Position numbers and translations under genes: made by a program. Of a DNA stretch of 14,077 bases, positions 6,284 through 12,724 are shown piece after piece; positions within the stretch are counted from its first letter, which is position 1, and every line of letters begins with the position of its first letter. Below the pieces are notes generated by a model. That model was given only the letters and a program-made list of their open reading frames with translations. It made no database searches and was not told where the DNA came from. Source of the DNA: Euryarchaeota archaeon Ods04 (lineage in GTDB: Archaea > Halobacteriota > Halobacteria > Halobacteriales > Halorutilaceae); assembly GCA_028751055.1 (NCBI GenBank), contig JAQZDD010000009.1, positions 1-14,077 on the forward strand, in the 5' to 3' direction.

Positions 6284-6982
6284 TCAGCCGTCAAGAAGGC
6301 TCCGTGCGAAGCATTCATGTCTCTCGGGTAGACGCGCACGTATCTCGTCAACGTCCGTCTCGCCGTCCATGTTGACGAGGTAGGTGCGTCCGCGTACGTC
6401 GCCGTAAGCGCGGTGGAGGTCGTAGACGAAGCCGTAGACGGTTTCGTCGTCGGGTATCTCGTCGCTCCCCAAAAGGAACTCGACCTGTGCGTCGACGTTG
6501 TACTCCACTATTCTGTTTACGACCTCTCCGTCGTCCGACACGCCTTCGTCGATACCCGCGTCGAGCGCGTCCTCGACGACGGGAACGAGCCTGTCGACGC
6601 GGTCGCGTATGCTCGGCTGTTCGACCTCGACGCCTTCGGCGACTGCACGGTATGCTGCGGTGACCGCGCCACATCCCGTGTGTCCGACTACGGCGACCGT
6701 ACCCGTCTCGGTGTGTGCGATAGGGTAGAGAAGGTTTCCGTCAACGACGCGCTCGCCGTCGCGTTCCTCCCACGCCACGTTTCCGATGTTGCTCGGCGTG
6801 AAGACGTATCCCGGTCTTTCGGCGTCCCACATCTCGGTCTGCGGCACACGCGAGTCGGAGCAGCAGAGCGAGACGAGAGGCGGTCTCTGCGCGTCGAGAA
6901 CGTCGTCGAAGTAGTCCGACGGAAGCGACTCCGTGTGGCGTGCGTTACGGTCAAGGAGGTCTGTCAGGCTCTCGGTTGGCAT
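6284..6982 (-). CDS. Beta-class carbonic anhydrase
   Basis: A 232-residue zinc enzyme interconverting CO2 and bicarbonate. Zinc ligands are Cys41 in CCSDSRVP (followed by the Asp43-Arg45 catalytic dyad), His101 and Cys104 in HTGCGAV. TPSNIGNVA (62-70) matches the usual R-N-[IA]-x-N region, but with Ser where many members have Arg. The helix EYNVDAQVEFLL and the strand TVYGFVYDLHRAYGDVRG complete the fold. The frame is open 40 codons upstream, but MPTESLTDLLDRNARH at 6982 matches the normal N-terminus, and ATTTAGG at 7008-7014 is well placed as a TATA box. The gene is divergent from argG, separated by 113 bp. Bicarbonate supply for carbamoyl phosphate and arginine synthesis is a possible link, by inference only. 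Confidence 0.92.
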   Translation of the reverse strand: MPTESLTDLLDRNARHTESLPSDYFDDVLDAQRPPLVSLCCSDSRVPQTEMWDAERPGYVFTPSNIGNVAWEERDGERVVDGNLLYPIAHTETGTVAVVGHTGCGAVTAAYRAVAEGVEVEQPSIRDRVDRLVPVVEDALDAGIDEGVSDDGEVVNRIVEYNVDAQVEFLLGSDEIPDDETVYGFVYDLHRAYGDVRGRTYLVNMDGETDVDEIRARLPERHECFARSLLDG

Positions 6983-7007
6983 CTTTCTCGCTTTGCGCGC
7001 CTTTCCG

Positions 7008-7014
7008 CCTAAAT
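7008..7014 (-). promoter_or_regulatory. Possible TATA box for the carbonic anhydrase gene
   Basis: The minus strand reads ATTTAGG 26-32 nt upstream of the ATG at 6982. Spacing is right for a leaderless transcript, but the match is imperfect. A second AT-rich element, TATTTA near 7036-7041, is further upstream. Confidence 0.4.
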
Positions 7015-7066
7015 CTGTCGAAGACGCGTGTGGCGTAAATATGTCACTTCCGGCGCAAACACAACA

Positions 7067-7073
7067 CTTTAAC
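7067..7073 (+). promoter_or_regulatory. TATA box for argG
   Basis: CTTTAAC lies 23-29 nt upstream of the ATG at 7096, with no Shine-Dalgarno sequence. It fits a leaderless promoter divergent from the carbonic anhydrase promoter. Confidence 0.5.
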
Positions 7074-7095
7074 CTGTCCGACACGTCTTTCCGGT

Positions 7096-8298
7096 ATGAC
7101 AAAGAAAGCAGTACTCGCCTTCTCGGGCGGACTGGACACGAGCGTCTGCGTTCCGCTCCTGCGTGACGACGAACATTACGGATACGACGAGGTCATAGGC
7201 GTCACCGTCGATGTGGGACAGCCGGAAGACGACATGGATGAGGCGTACGACCGCGCACATATACTCGACGACCACCGCGTCATCGACGCGTCGGAGGAGT
7301 TCGTTGACGACCTAATATTCCCGCTCATCAAGGCGAACGGAAGCTACGAAGGCTACCCGATGGGTACGAGCGTAGCGCGTCCTGTCATAGCGCGTCACTG
7401 TCTCCGCGTCGCCGAGGAGGTCGGTGCGGACGCACTCGCGCACGGATGTACAGGAAAGGGCAACGACCAACTCAGGTTCGAAGCAGTCTGGCGCGCGTCC
7501 GACCTCGAAATCATCGCGCCGATGCGCGAGATGAACCTGACGCGCGAATGGGAGATAGAGTACGCCAACGAACACGGCTTAGAGGTCGAGGCGACGAAGG
7601 AGGAGCCTTGGTCGATAGACTCCAACATCTGGAGCCGTTCGATAGAAGGGGGCGAGATGGAGAACCCGTCGAACGAACCGCCCGAAGAGATATTCGACTG
7701 GACGGCGTCACCCGACGACGCACCCGAAGGCGGCGAGGTCGTCGAGATAGAGTTTGAGGAGGGTGTGCCCGTCGCGCTCAACGGCGAGGAGATGGACGGG
7801 GTCGAACTCATAGAGACGCTCAACGGTATCGCGGGCGGGCACGGCGTCGGACGGAACGACATGATGGAAGACCGCGTGCTTGGTCTCAAGGTACGCGAGG
7901 TCTACGAACACCCTGCCGCGACGGTGCTTCTGAAAGCGCACGCCGACTTAGAGTCGCTCGTCTTCACGCGCGCCCAACTCAAGTTCAAGCCGCTCGTCGA
8001 GAACGAGTGGAGCGACTTAGCGTACGCAGGTCTGGTAGACGAACCCCTGTACGAAGACCTGAACGCCTTCGTAGACTCGTCGCAGGAAGTCGTCAACGGC
8101 ACGGTGCGTGTCAAGCTACACAAGGGCACGGCACGTGTGGTCGGACGCGAGAGCGACGACGCGCTCTACAGCGAAGACATGGTCTCGTTCGACACGGGCG
8201 GAGTCACGGACGACATCGACCAGACGGACGCGGTCGGCTTTGCGAAGTACCACGGGATACAGGGCAGGTTACGCAAGTCTCTGGATGAAGACACCTAG
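7096..8298 (+). CDS. argG: Argininosuccinate synthase
   Basis: A 400-residue enzyme joining citrulline and aspartate with ATP to make argininosuccinate, the penultimate step of arginine synthesis. The ATP pyrophosphatase loop AFSGGLDTS is at residues 8-16. The second signature, [12 protein letters not shown], is at 117-128. [16 protein letters not shown] (85-100) and [23 protein letters not shown] (about 168-190) are highly conserved substrate-binding parts. The length equals the family norm. argH, its usual partner, is not in the window: the next gene is convergent, so argG here appears to be a single-gene transcript. The last codons overlap the convergent amidohydrolase-like gene by 4 bp. 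Confidence 0.97.
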   Translation: MTKKAVLAFSGGLDTSVCVPLLRDDEHYGYDEVIGVTVDVGQPEDDMDEAYDRAHILDDHRVIDASEEFVDDLIFPLIKANGSYEGYPMGTSVARPVIARHCLRVAEEVGADALAHGCTGKGNDQLRFEAVWRASDLEIIAPMREMNLTREWEIEYANEHGLEVEATKEEPWSIDSNIWSRSIEGGEMENPSNEPPEEIFDWTASPDDAPEGGEVVEIEFEEGVPVALNGEEMDGVELIETLNGIAGGHGVGRNDMMEDRVLGLKVREVYEHPAATVLLKAHADLESLVFTRAQLKFKPLVENEWSDLAYAGLVDEPLYEDLNAFVDSSQEVVNGTVRVKLHKGTARVVGRESDDALYSEDMVSFDTGGVTDDIDQTDAVGFAKYHGIQGRLRKSLDEDT

Positions 8299-9122
8299 AT
8301 ACCGAAGACTCCCTCAGCGTTCTCGTACAGGAACTTCCTCTCCACTTCCTCGCTGAGGTCAAGGTCGCCCACGCCACTGAGGCAGTCGTTGGGCTGTATC
8401 ATCGGATAGTTGGTGCCGAAGAGAACCTTGTCGCTTCCGTGTCCTTTCATGAACTCGACAAGTTTGTCGGGATAACGTTTCGGCTTGTATGCTGAGGTGT
8501 CGATGTAGACGTTCTCGTACTTAGTCGCCAGCGCGACCATCTCCTCCGTCCATGGATGTCCTATATGTCCGCCGACGACCGTCAGTTCGGGAAACTCGCG
8601 CGCGACGTTGTCGAGATAAGGTATCGGTCGTCCTGTCTCCGACGGCTTGAGCGGACCGGTATGTCCGACCTGCAGACAGAACGGAACGTCCTGTTCGACA
8701 CACTCGGTGTAGACGGGGTAGTAGCGGCGGTCGTCGGGTGGTAGCTCCCAGAACCACGGAACGATTCGGATTCCGACGAAGCCGAGTTCTTCGACGCATC
8801 TTCGCACCTCGCGCACGGCTTCCATCGGCTTGTCGAGCGGGACGGAGCCGACGCCCTCAAACATGTCGGGCTTTTCGTCGACTATCTCGGCGACGCTGTC
8901 GTTGCTGATAACCGGACCGTCCGGACCCCACCAAGCCGAGATGAGTGCCTTTTCGACACCCGAGTTTTCGTAAGCCTGCACCGTCCAGTCGAGCGGTAGG
9001 TCGGCTTCCGGAATCTCGCCGCCGGTCCACCGACGGAGAGACTCAAGGAAGTCTTGACCAAGGAACTCCGCGTTGGGGTGCTGCATCCACGCGTCGACCA
9101 CAGGTATGTCATGGTCTACCAT
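8295..9122 (-). CDS. Amidohydrolase-2 family TIM-barrel protein with altered metal site
   Basis: A 275-residue protein of the PF04909/COG2159 amidohydrolase family. Support comes from the TIM-barrel strand pattern: [76 protein letters not shown] and [13 protein letters not shown]. The N-terminal HxH metal motif of the family is replaced: DAWMQHP (10-16) has Trp12 and Gln14 where His is expected. The usual catalytic Asp in FGSD is Asn in FGTN. His residues in QVGHTG and GGHIGHPW remain. It may be a non-metal enzyme, a decarboxylase-like variant or a non-catalytic binder; the substrate is unknown. The start at 9122 is backed by a strong TATA box. Its stop shares CTAG with the argG stop. Confidence 0.8.
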   Translation of the reverse strand: MVDHDIPVVDAWMQHPNAEFLGQDFLESLRRWTGGEIPEADLPLDWTVQAYENSGVEKALISAWWGPDGPVISNDSVAEIVDEKPDMFEGVGSVPLDKPMEAVREVRRCVEELGFVGIRIVPWFWELPPDDRRYYPVYTECVEQDVPFCLQVGHTGPLKPSETGRPIPYLDNVAREFPELTVVGGHIGHPWTEEMVALATKYENVYIDTSAYKPKRYPDKLVEFMKGHGSDKVLFGTNYPMIQPNDCLSGVGDLDLSEEVERKFLYENAEGVFGI

Positions 9123-9142
9123 ACTTGGCGTCGTTGTCTATG

Positions 9143-9152
9143 TATAAAATAT
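9143..9152 (-). promoter_or_regulatory. TATA box for the amidohydrolase-like gene
   Basis: The minus strand reads ATATTTTATA 21-30 nt before the ATG at 9122. This is the clearest TATA element in the window and predicts a leaderless transcript. Confidence 0.7.
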
Positions 9153-9264
9153 CTGTCGGTAGCCGACCTACTCTGTTCTGTTCACCGTCAGCATCGCCGA
9201 CCTATAATCCAAAGAGGAATATGCGCTGCGTTCATATAGGGTTCAGCTAGAGCACAGTCCGCGG

Positions 9265-9278
9265 AGGCATGTATGCCT
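9265..9278. promoter_or_regulatory. Palindromic operator candidate upstream of the AAA ATPase gene
   Basis: AGGCAT-GT-ATGCCT is a perfect 6-2-6 inverted repeat 37-50 nt before the ATG at 9315, just upstream of where a TATA element would lie (ACGATAGAAAG at about 9279-9289 is the only candidate). The surrounding intergenic stretch, 9123-9314, holds the two divergent promoters and no further gene that I can support. Confidence 0.4.
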
Positions 9279-9314
9279 ACGATAGAAAGAACCGAAAAAA
9301 GCTACTAAGACTGA

Positions 9315-10901
9315 ATGAGCGACATACCGAATCTGAGAGAGTCGATAGACGAAACCGGCGCGGAAGCACACGTCTCCCCGCGGCGTTCCGACAGCACGAA
9401 GGAGTGGATAGACAGGGACTTTCTTCGTCAAGAATTCGGAGATGACAGCTACGTTTCGACGGTGAAAGACGACGCACAGACACGGTACAGGCTGAGAACG
9501 GGCGACGAGAAACCCGAAAGGTGGAGCCGTTCTGTGCTGACGGTTGAGGGACTAGAGAAAGAAGACCTCGGACTCGGCGAAGTCGAACTCGTCGTCGAGA
9601 TAAAGGGTGCAGAGGCTCCTTGGAACAAGGGCGACGAACTCTCCGTCGGCGCGGATGTTCTGGAGTACGAGCCTGTCCGTCTCCGCCACGTCGCAGGAAT
9701 GGAGGTGGAGAAGGAGGAGCTGACCAAGTTTCTGGAAGGAATCGGGGGCGACTACGGTCTGACAGAGCAGACAGGCATACTTCTCGAAGGTCCACCCGGC
9801 ACAGGAAAGACCGAACTCGTGCGCGAGGTATGTCAGGAGCGGTACGGTTCGGTTCCGGTCACGGTTTCAGGACCCGAGATACTCAGCCGTTGGGTCGGCG
9901 ACTCCGAGCACGCGCTCCGTAGGAAGTTCGAGGAAGCGCGCGAAACGCGTCACAAGGTTCTCTACATCGACGACTTAGACGCGATAGCACGCCCGCGCGG
10001 CGACGGCACCGACAGCCACAGCGCGCCGATAGTGGCGCAGTTACTCGTCCTCTTAGACGGCGTCGAGGCTAAACGCGAGTTGGAGGAGGCGGGTACTGAA
10101 GCCGTCAAGGTCGTCGCCTCGACTAACATCTCGCATGTCGTCGACCCCGCACTCAGACGACCCGGGCGACTCGGAAACCGTCCGATACAGTTCGGTCTTC
10201 CGAGCTACGAGGAGAGGAAGGCGATACTGCATCACTACCTTGAGAAGATACACACGAGCGAAGACGGCACGCTCGACGCAGGTCTGGCGGCTTTCGTCGA
10301 GGAGGGCGACACCTCCGTCTTCGAGGACGAGAACGACGTTCTGAGTGGAACCGACGGCTTCACCGGCGCGGACATAGAGGACTGGATACGCGAGTCGGCG
10401 AAGGTTGCCACGAACGAAGAAAATAAAGACTTAGACGTGGATACGCTGACCGAAGTCCTGAGCGGGGGAGGCTTCAGCAGAGACCGCGGCTTCAAGGAGA
10501 CGGTGATAGAGCCGGACGGCACCTCACCGCGGTCGGTCGGCTCGAAGCCCACAGTCTGCAGGAGGGACGGACGAACCCCTTCTCGTATAGTCCGCGACGA
10601 AGGCGACCCGAGTTACCGTTACCGGCATAGGGTCGTAACACCGAAAGATCTGCTGGAGGACGACTTCGTCAGAACAAAGGAGAACGTGGTACAGGCTTTT
10701 CGCCACGGCGACGACGAACGTCTTCTTCTGGAGATTGACGACTGGACTCTGCTCAACCAAGCGCGCGAGGAGTCACACATAGCCAACCGTCTCATCGGTA
10801 TCGTGCACGAAGAGCTTCTCAAGTGGGAGAACGAGAACATCCTGTTGCTAGTCGACGACACCGATACGAGCGGTCTCGACATGCTCGACGAGGGCGGCTG
10901 A
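9315..10901 (+). CDS. Cdc48/proteasome-type AAA ATPase with a degenerate, shortened second AAA domain
   Basis: A 528-residue protein. Residues 1-118 are an acidic N-domain I do not recognise. Residues 119-385 are a classic AAA module: VRLRHVAGMEVEKEELTKFLEGI, Walker A GPPGTGKT (159-166), pore-region SRWVGDSEHALRRKF (191-205), Walker B VLYIDDLDAI (215-224) with Asp220 where Glu is usual, sensor 1 ASTN with Asn271, arginine-finger region DPALRRPGR (277-285), and sensor 2 GADIEDWIRESA (351-362). Residues about 410-528 line up with the same module from a degenerate P-loop (DGRT, 418-421) through a pore-like segment, a second IDD Walker B (474-476) and a sensor-1-like strand, then stop. Substrates are unknown; unfolding or remodelling is inferred from the family. 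The 3' end lies 12 bp from the convergent phosphoesterase gene. Confidence 0.85.
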   Translation: MSDIPNLRESIDETGAEAHVSPRRSDSTKEWIDRDFLRQEFGDDSYVSTVKDDAQTRYRLRTGDEKPERWSRSVLTVEGLEKEDLGLGEVELVVEIKGAEAPWNKGDELSVGADVLEYEPVRLRHVAGMEVEKEELTKFLEGIGGDYGLTEQTGILLEGPPGTGKTELVREVCQERYGSVPVTVSGPEILSRWVGDSEHALRRKFEEARETRHKVLYIDDLDAIARPRGDGTDSHSAPIVAQLLVLLDGVEAKRELEEAGTEAVKVVASTNISHVVDPALRRPGRLGNRPIQFGLPSYEERKAILHHYLEKIHTSEDGTLDAGLAAFVEEGDTSVFEDENDVLSGTDGFTGADIEDWIRESAKVATNEENKDLDVDTLTEVLSGGGFSRDRGFKETVIEPDGTSPRSVGSKPTVCRRDGRTPSRIVRDEGDPSYRYRHRVVTPKDLLEDDFVRTKENVVQAFRHGDDERLLLEIDDWTLLNQAREESHIANRLIGIVHEELLKWENENILLLVDDTDTSGLDMLDEGG

Positions 10902-10913
10902 AACAGTACGCGC

Positions 10914-11576
10914 TCAACGCCCTTCCGCCAGCCTCTCAGCCAGCGACTCGGGCAGACCTGCGCGTCTTATCTCGTCCTGTACCTGCGAAACCGGATACTC
11001 GACACGTCTGAGTTCGACCTCGTGCGTCTCGGTGTCGAGCAGGGCGTAAGCCGCACGAGGGTCTTCGTCACGCGGCTGTCCTACGCTCCCCGGATTTACG
11101 ACAACACCTTCGTCGTATGCGCGTTTCGCCTGCACGTGTGTGTGCCCGAGCACGAGAACGTCCTCGCCTCTCAGAAGCGACGGCGAGAAGTCGTGCGGAA
11201 ACGTGTACCTGTCGGGCGCGCCGGGTGCTCCGTGAACCGTCTTTATCCGCGCGCCGCCTATCATCGTCTCGCGCTCCACCGGAAGGTTGTCGAGCCATTC
11301 GACGGCTTCGTCGCCAAGGTTCCTCTGTGTCCACTCGACGGCGCGTCCTGCGTCGGTGTGGAAGCCGAAAGACGTGTCGCCCGCGACTGCACGGTCGTGG
11401 TTGCCCTGCACGCAGACGGCGTCGTTCTCGCGCAGGAGTTCGACGCAAGCCCCCGGATACGGGTTGTAGCCTACCGCGTCGCCCGCGTGCACGAGTGCGT
11501 CTACGTCAGGCATGTCGTCTAACACGGCTTCGAGCGCGGGCAGGTTGGCGTGTACATCGCTTATGAGTCCTATCAT
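10914..11576 (-). CDS. Calcineurin-like metallophosphoesterase, YfcE/MJ0936 type
   Basis: A 220-residue two-metal phosphoesterase. All motif blocks are present: SDVHANL (Asp7, His9), GDAVGYNP (Asp33), GNHD (Asn59, His60), VHGAPG (His115), GHTHVQ (His145, His147), and the family-typical NPGSVGQPRD. MJ0936-type enzymes hydrolyse phosphodiesters or phosphomonoesters in the cytoplasm; the natural substrate is unknown. The gene starts 18 bp after the purO stop on the same strand, so the two are very likely co-transcribed. A role in nucleotide turnover is therefore possible, but is inference. It is convergent with the AAA gene. Confidence 0.9.
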   Translation of the reverse strand: MIGLISDVHANLPALEAVLDDMPDVDALVHAGDAVGYNPYPGACVELLRENDAVCVQGNHDRAVAGDTSFGFHTDAGRAVEWTQRNLGDEAVEWLDNLPVERETMIGGARIKTVHGAPGAPDRYTFPHDFSPSLLRGEDVLVLGHTHVQAKRAYDEGVVVNPGSVGQPRDEDPRAAYALLDTETHEVELRRVEYPVSQVQDEIRRAGLPESLAERLAEGR

Positions 11577-11594
11577 CGTGTCCCCTTGACCTGT

Positions 11595-12176
11595 CTACTC
11601 CCCTTCGTTTTCGTCTTCGCCGTCTCCGTTGTAGACTGCAGTCTCACCGCCGTAGACGGCGCACGCGGCGACCGGATGTTCGTACTCCATTCCGTATACC
11701 GTCCGTGCCGCTTCCTCCGCGCTCGAAACCTCGAACTCGACGCGCTCCGGCTTCTGTACCTCGTAGGTCGCAACCATCGTCGGCTCTTCGACCCTCTCGA
11801 CGACGACCGAGTCGCGTGTCACCGTGCCGACGTACGCCTCTTCGGGCGCGACGACACCGGCGATACGCGGCGTGTCGTAGTCGTCCTTCTCGTAGTCGAG
11901 CGTCAGGAGAGCGAGCGTGAGCGCGTCGCGTGCGGGATAGCCTGTGCGCATCTTCTCGGTCACAGGGTCGACGTGCGTCCCGTTTCCGAGAACCGTCACT
12001 CCGTCGCCGACGTGCCGCAGGCAGTTGTACGAGACGTACGGGTTGTCGTACTCCTCCTCCGGAACGACGGCGATACCCTCGTCAGTATCACGCGCGACAC
12101 GGTCTGGGAAAGACCGTGATGAGACACGGTACGCACCCATGTCGGGTGCCACCACAAGAAACCGTCCTACGTACAT
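11595..12176 (-). CDS. purO: IMP cyclohydrolase, archaeal PurO type
   Basis: A 193-residue enzyme closing the purine ring of FAICAR to give IMP, the last step of de novo IMP synthesis; PurO is the archaeal replacement for the PurH cyclohydrolase domain. The family is recognised from MYVGRFLVVAPDMGAYRVSS, then RSFPDRVA, NPYVSYNCLRHV, VLGNGTHVDPVTEKM, GYPARDALTLALLTLDYEKDDYDTPRIAGVV, and MVATYEVQKPERVEFEV. The extreme C-terminus (DGEDENEGE) is an acidic tail typical of salt-adapted proteins. The gene lies 81 bp after the acidic membrane protein gene and just before the phosphoesterase. No convincing TATA box is seen upstream, so read-through from gyrA is possible. Confidence 0.93.
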   Translation of the reverse strand: MYVGRFLVVAPDMGAYRVSSRSFPDRVARDTDEGIAVVPEEEYDNPYVSYNCLRHVGDGVTVLGNGTHVDPVTEKMRTGYPARDALTLALLTLDYEKDDYDTPRIAGVVAPEEAYVGTVTRDSVVVERVEEPTMVATYEVQKPERVEFEVSSAEEAARTVYGMEYEHPVAACAVYGGETAVYNGDGEDENEGE

Positions 12177-12257
12177 ACAGAAGAGTTCGACACCCTACCG
12201 GATAGTCGTTACGAGAGAGTCCGGAAGACAAGAACCTCGGCAGATAGCGACGGAAAG

Positions 12258-12695
12258 TCACGAAAGTGCTGTATACAGGAAGTACACGGCAAGTACGAGT
12301 ATAGCCGCAGGAATCACGAAACGTGCCGCGACCGCAAGAAGCGCGCCTGCGACGGGCACGAGAATACCCGCGAGAAGAAGACCGATACCTACGACTGCGA
12401 GAATCTTGAGATACTTCTTCGTGTCGCGCGATACTGACGACTCGACAGGAACAGCGTCGTCGTCCACGTCGTCGAACTCGTCGAGAGGCACGTCCGACTC
12501 GACGACATCGCCCTCTTCGAGCATCGAGATAAGTTCGTCGAGCGTCCTGTACGTCTCGACACCCTCTTCGAGTGTCTCGACTGTCACGACGGTATCGTCG
12601 CCTTCTTCGCGTACCTCGACCACACGGTAGGTCAAGTCAAGCTCTAGGTTCGTGTAGACATCCCCGACTTCCACCACATCCTTTCTTCGTGACAT
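12258..12695 (-). CDS. Acidic membrane protein with a C-terminal two-helix anchor, function unknown
   Basis: A 145-residue protein in two parts. Residues 1-92 are soluble and very acidic. The first 60 look beta-rich (VVEVGDVYTNLELDLTYRVVEV, DTVVTVETLEEG) and could form a small barrel; residues 61-85 are an Asp/Glu-rich linker (DEFDDVDDDAVPVE). Residues about 96-120 (LKILAVVGIGLLLAGILVPV) and 126-144 (FVIPAAILVLAVYFLYTAL) are probable membrane helices with a short positive loop (AAR). I do not recognise a family. The start lies 29 bp after the gyrA stop with no clear promoter between, so it is probably co-transcribed with gyrA. Confidence 0.78.
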   Translation of the reverse strand: MSRRKDVVEVGDVYTNLELDLTYRVVEVREEGDDTVVTVETLEEGVETYRTLDELISMLEEGDVVESDVPLDEFDDVDDDAVPVESSVSRDTKKYLKILAVVGIGLLLAGILVPVAGALLAVAARFVIPAAILVLAVYFLYTALS

Positions 12696-12724
12696 ATATG
12701 CTCAAACCTTTCGGCGTTAGGGTT

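Noticed and set aside
6983..7102. 40-codon N-terminal extension of the carbonic anhydrase
   Set aside because: It would overlap the argG promoter and start; its Cys-containing sequence (CCVCAGSD) does not match the family N-terminus, and MPTESLTDLL does.
9123..9314. Possible small gene or RNA in the longest intergenic region
   Set aside because: No reading frame with halophile-like composition and no tRNA-like fold was visible; the region is explained by two divergent promoters and a palindrome.
12177..12257. CCGGA...TCCGG repeat in the gap before purO as a possible riboswitch or terminator
   Set aside because: Arms are only 5 bp with poor inner pairing, no T-run follows, and it matches no purine riboswitch pattern that I can see.
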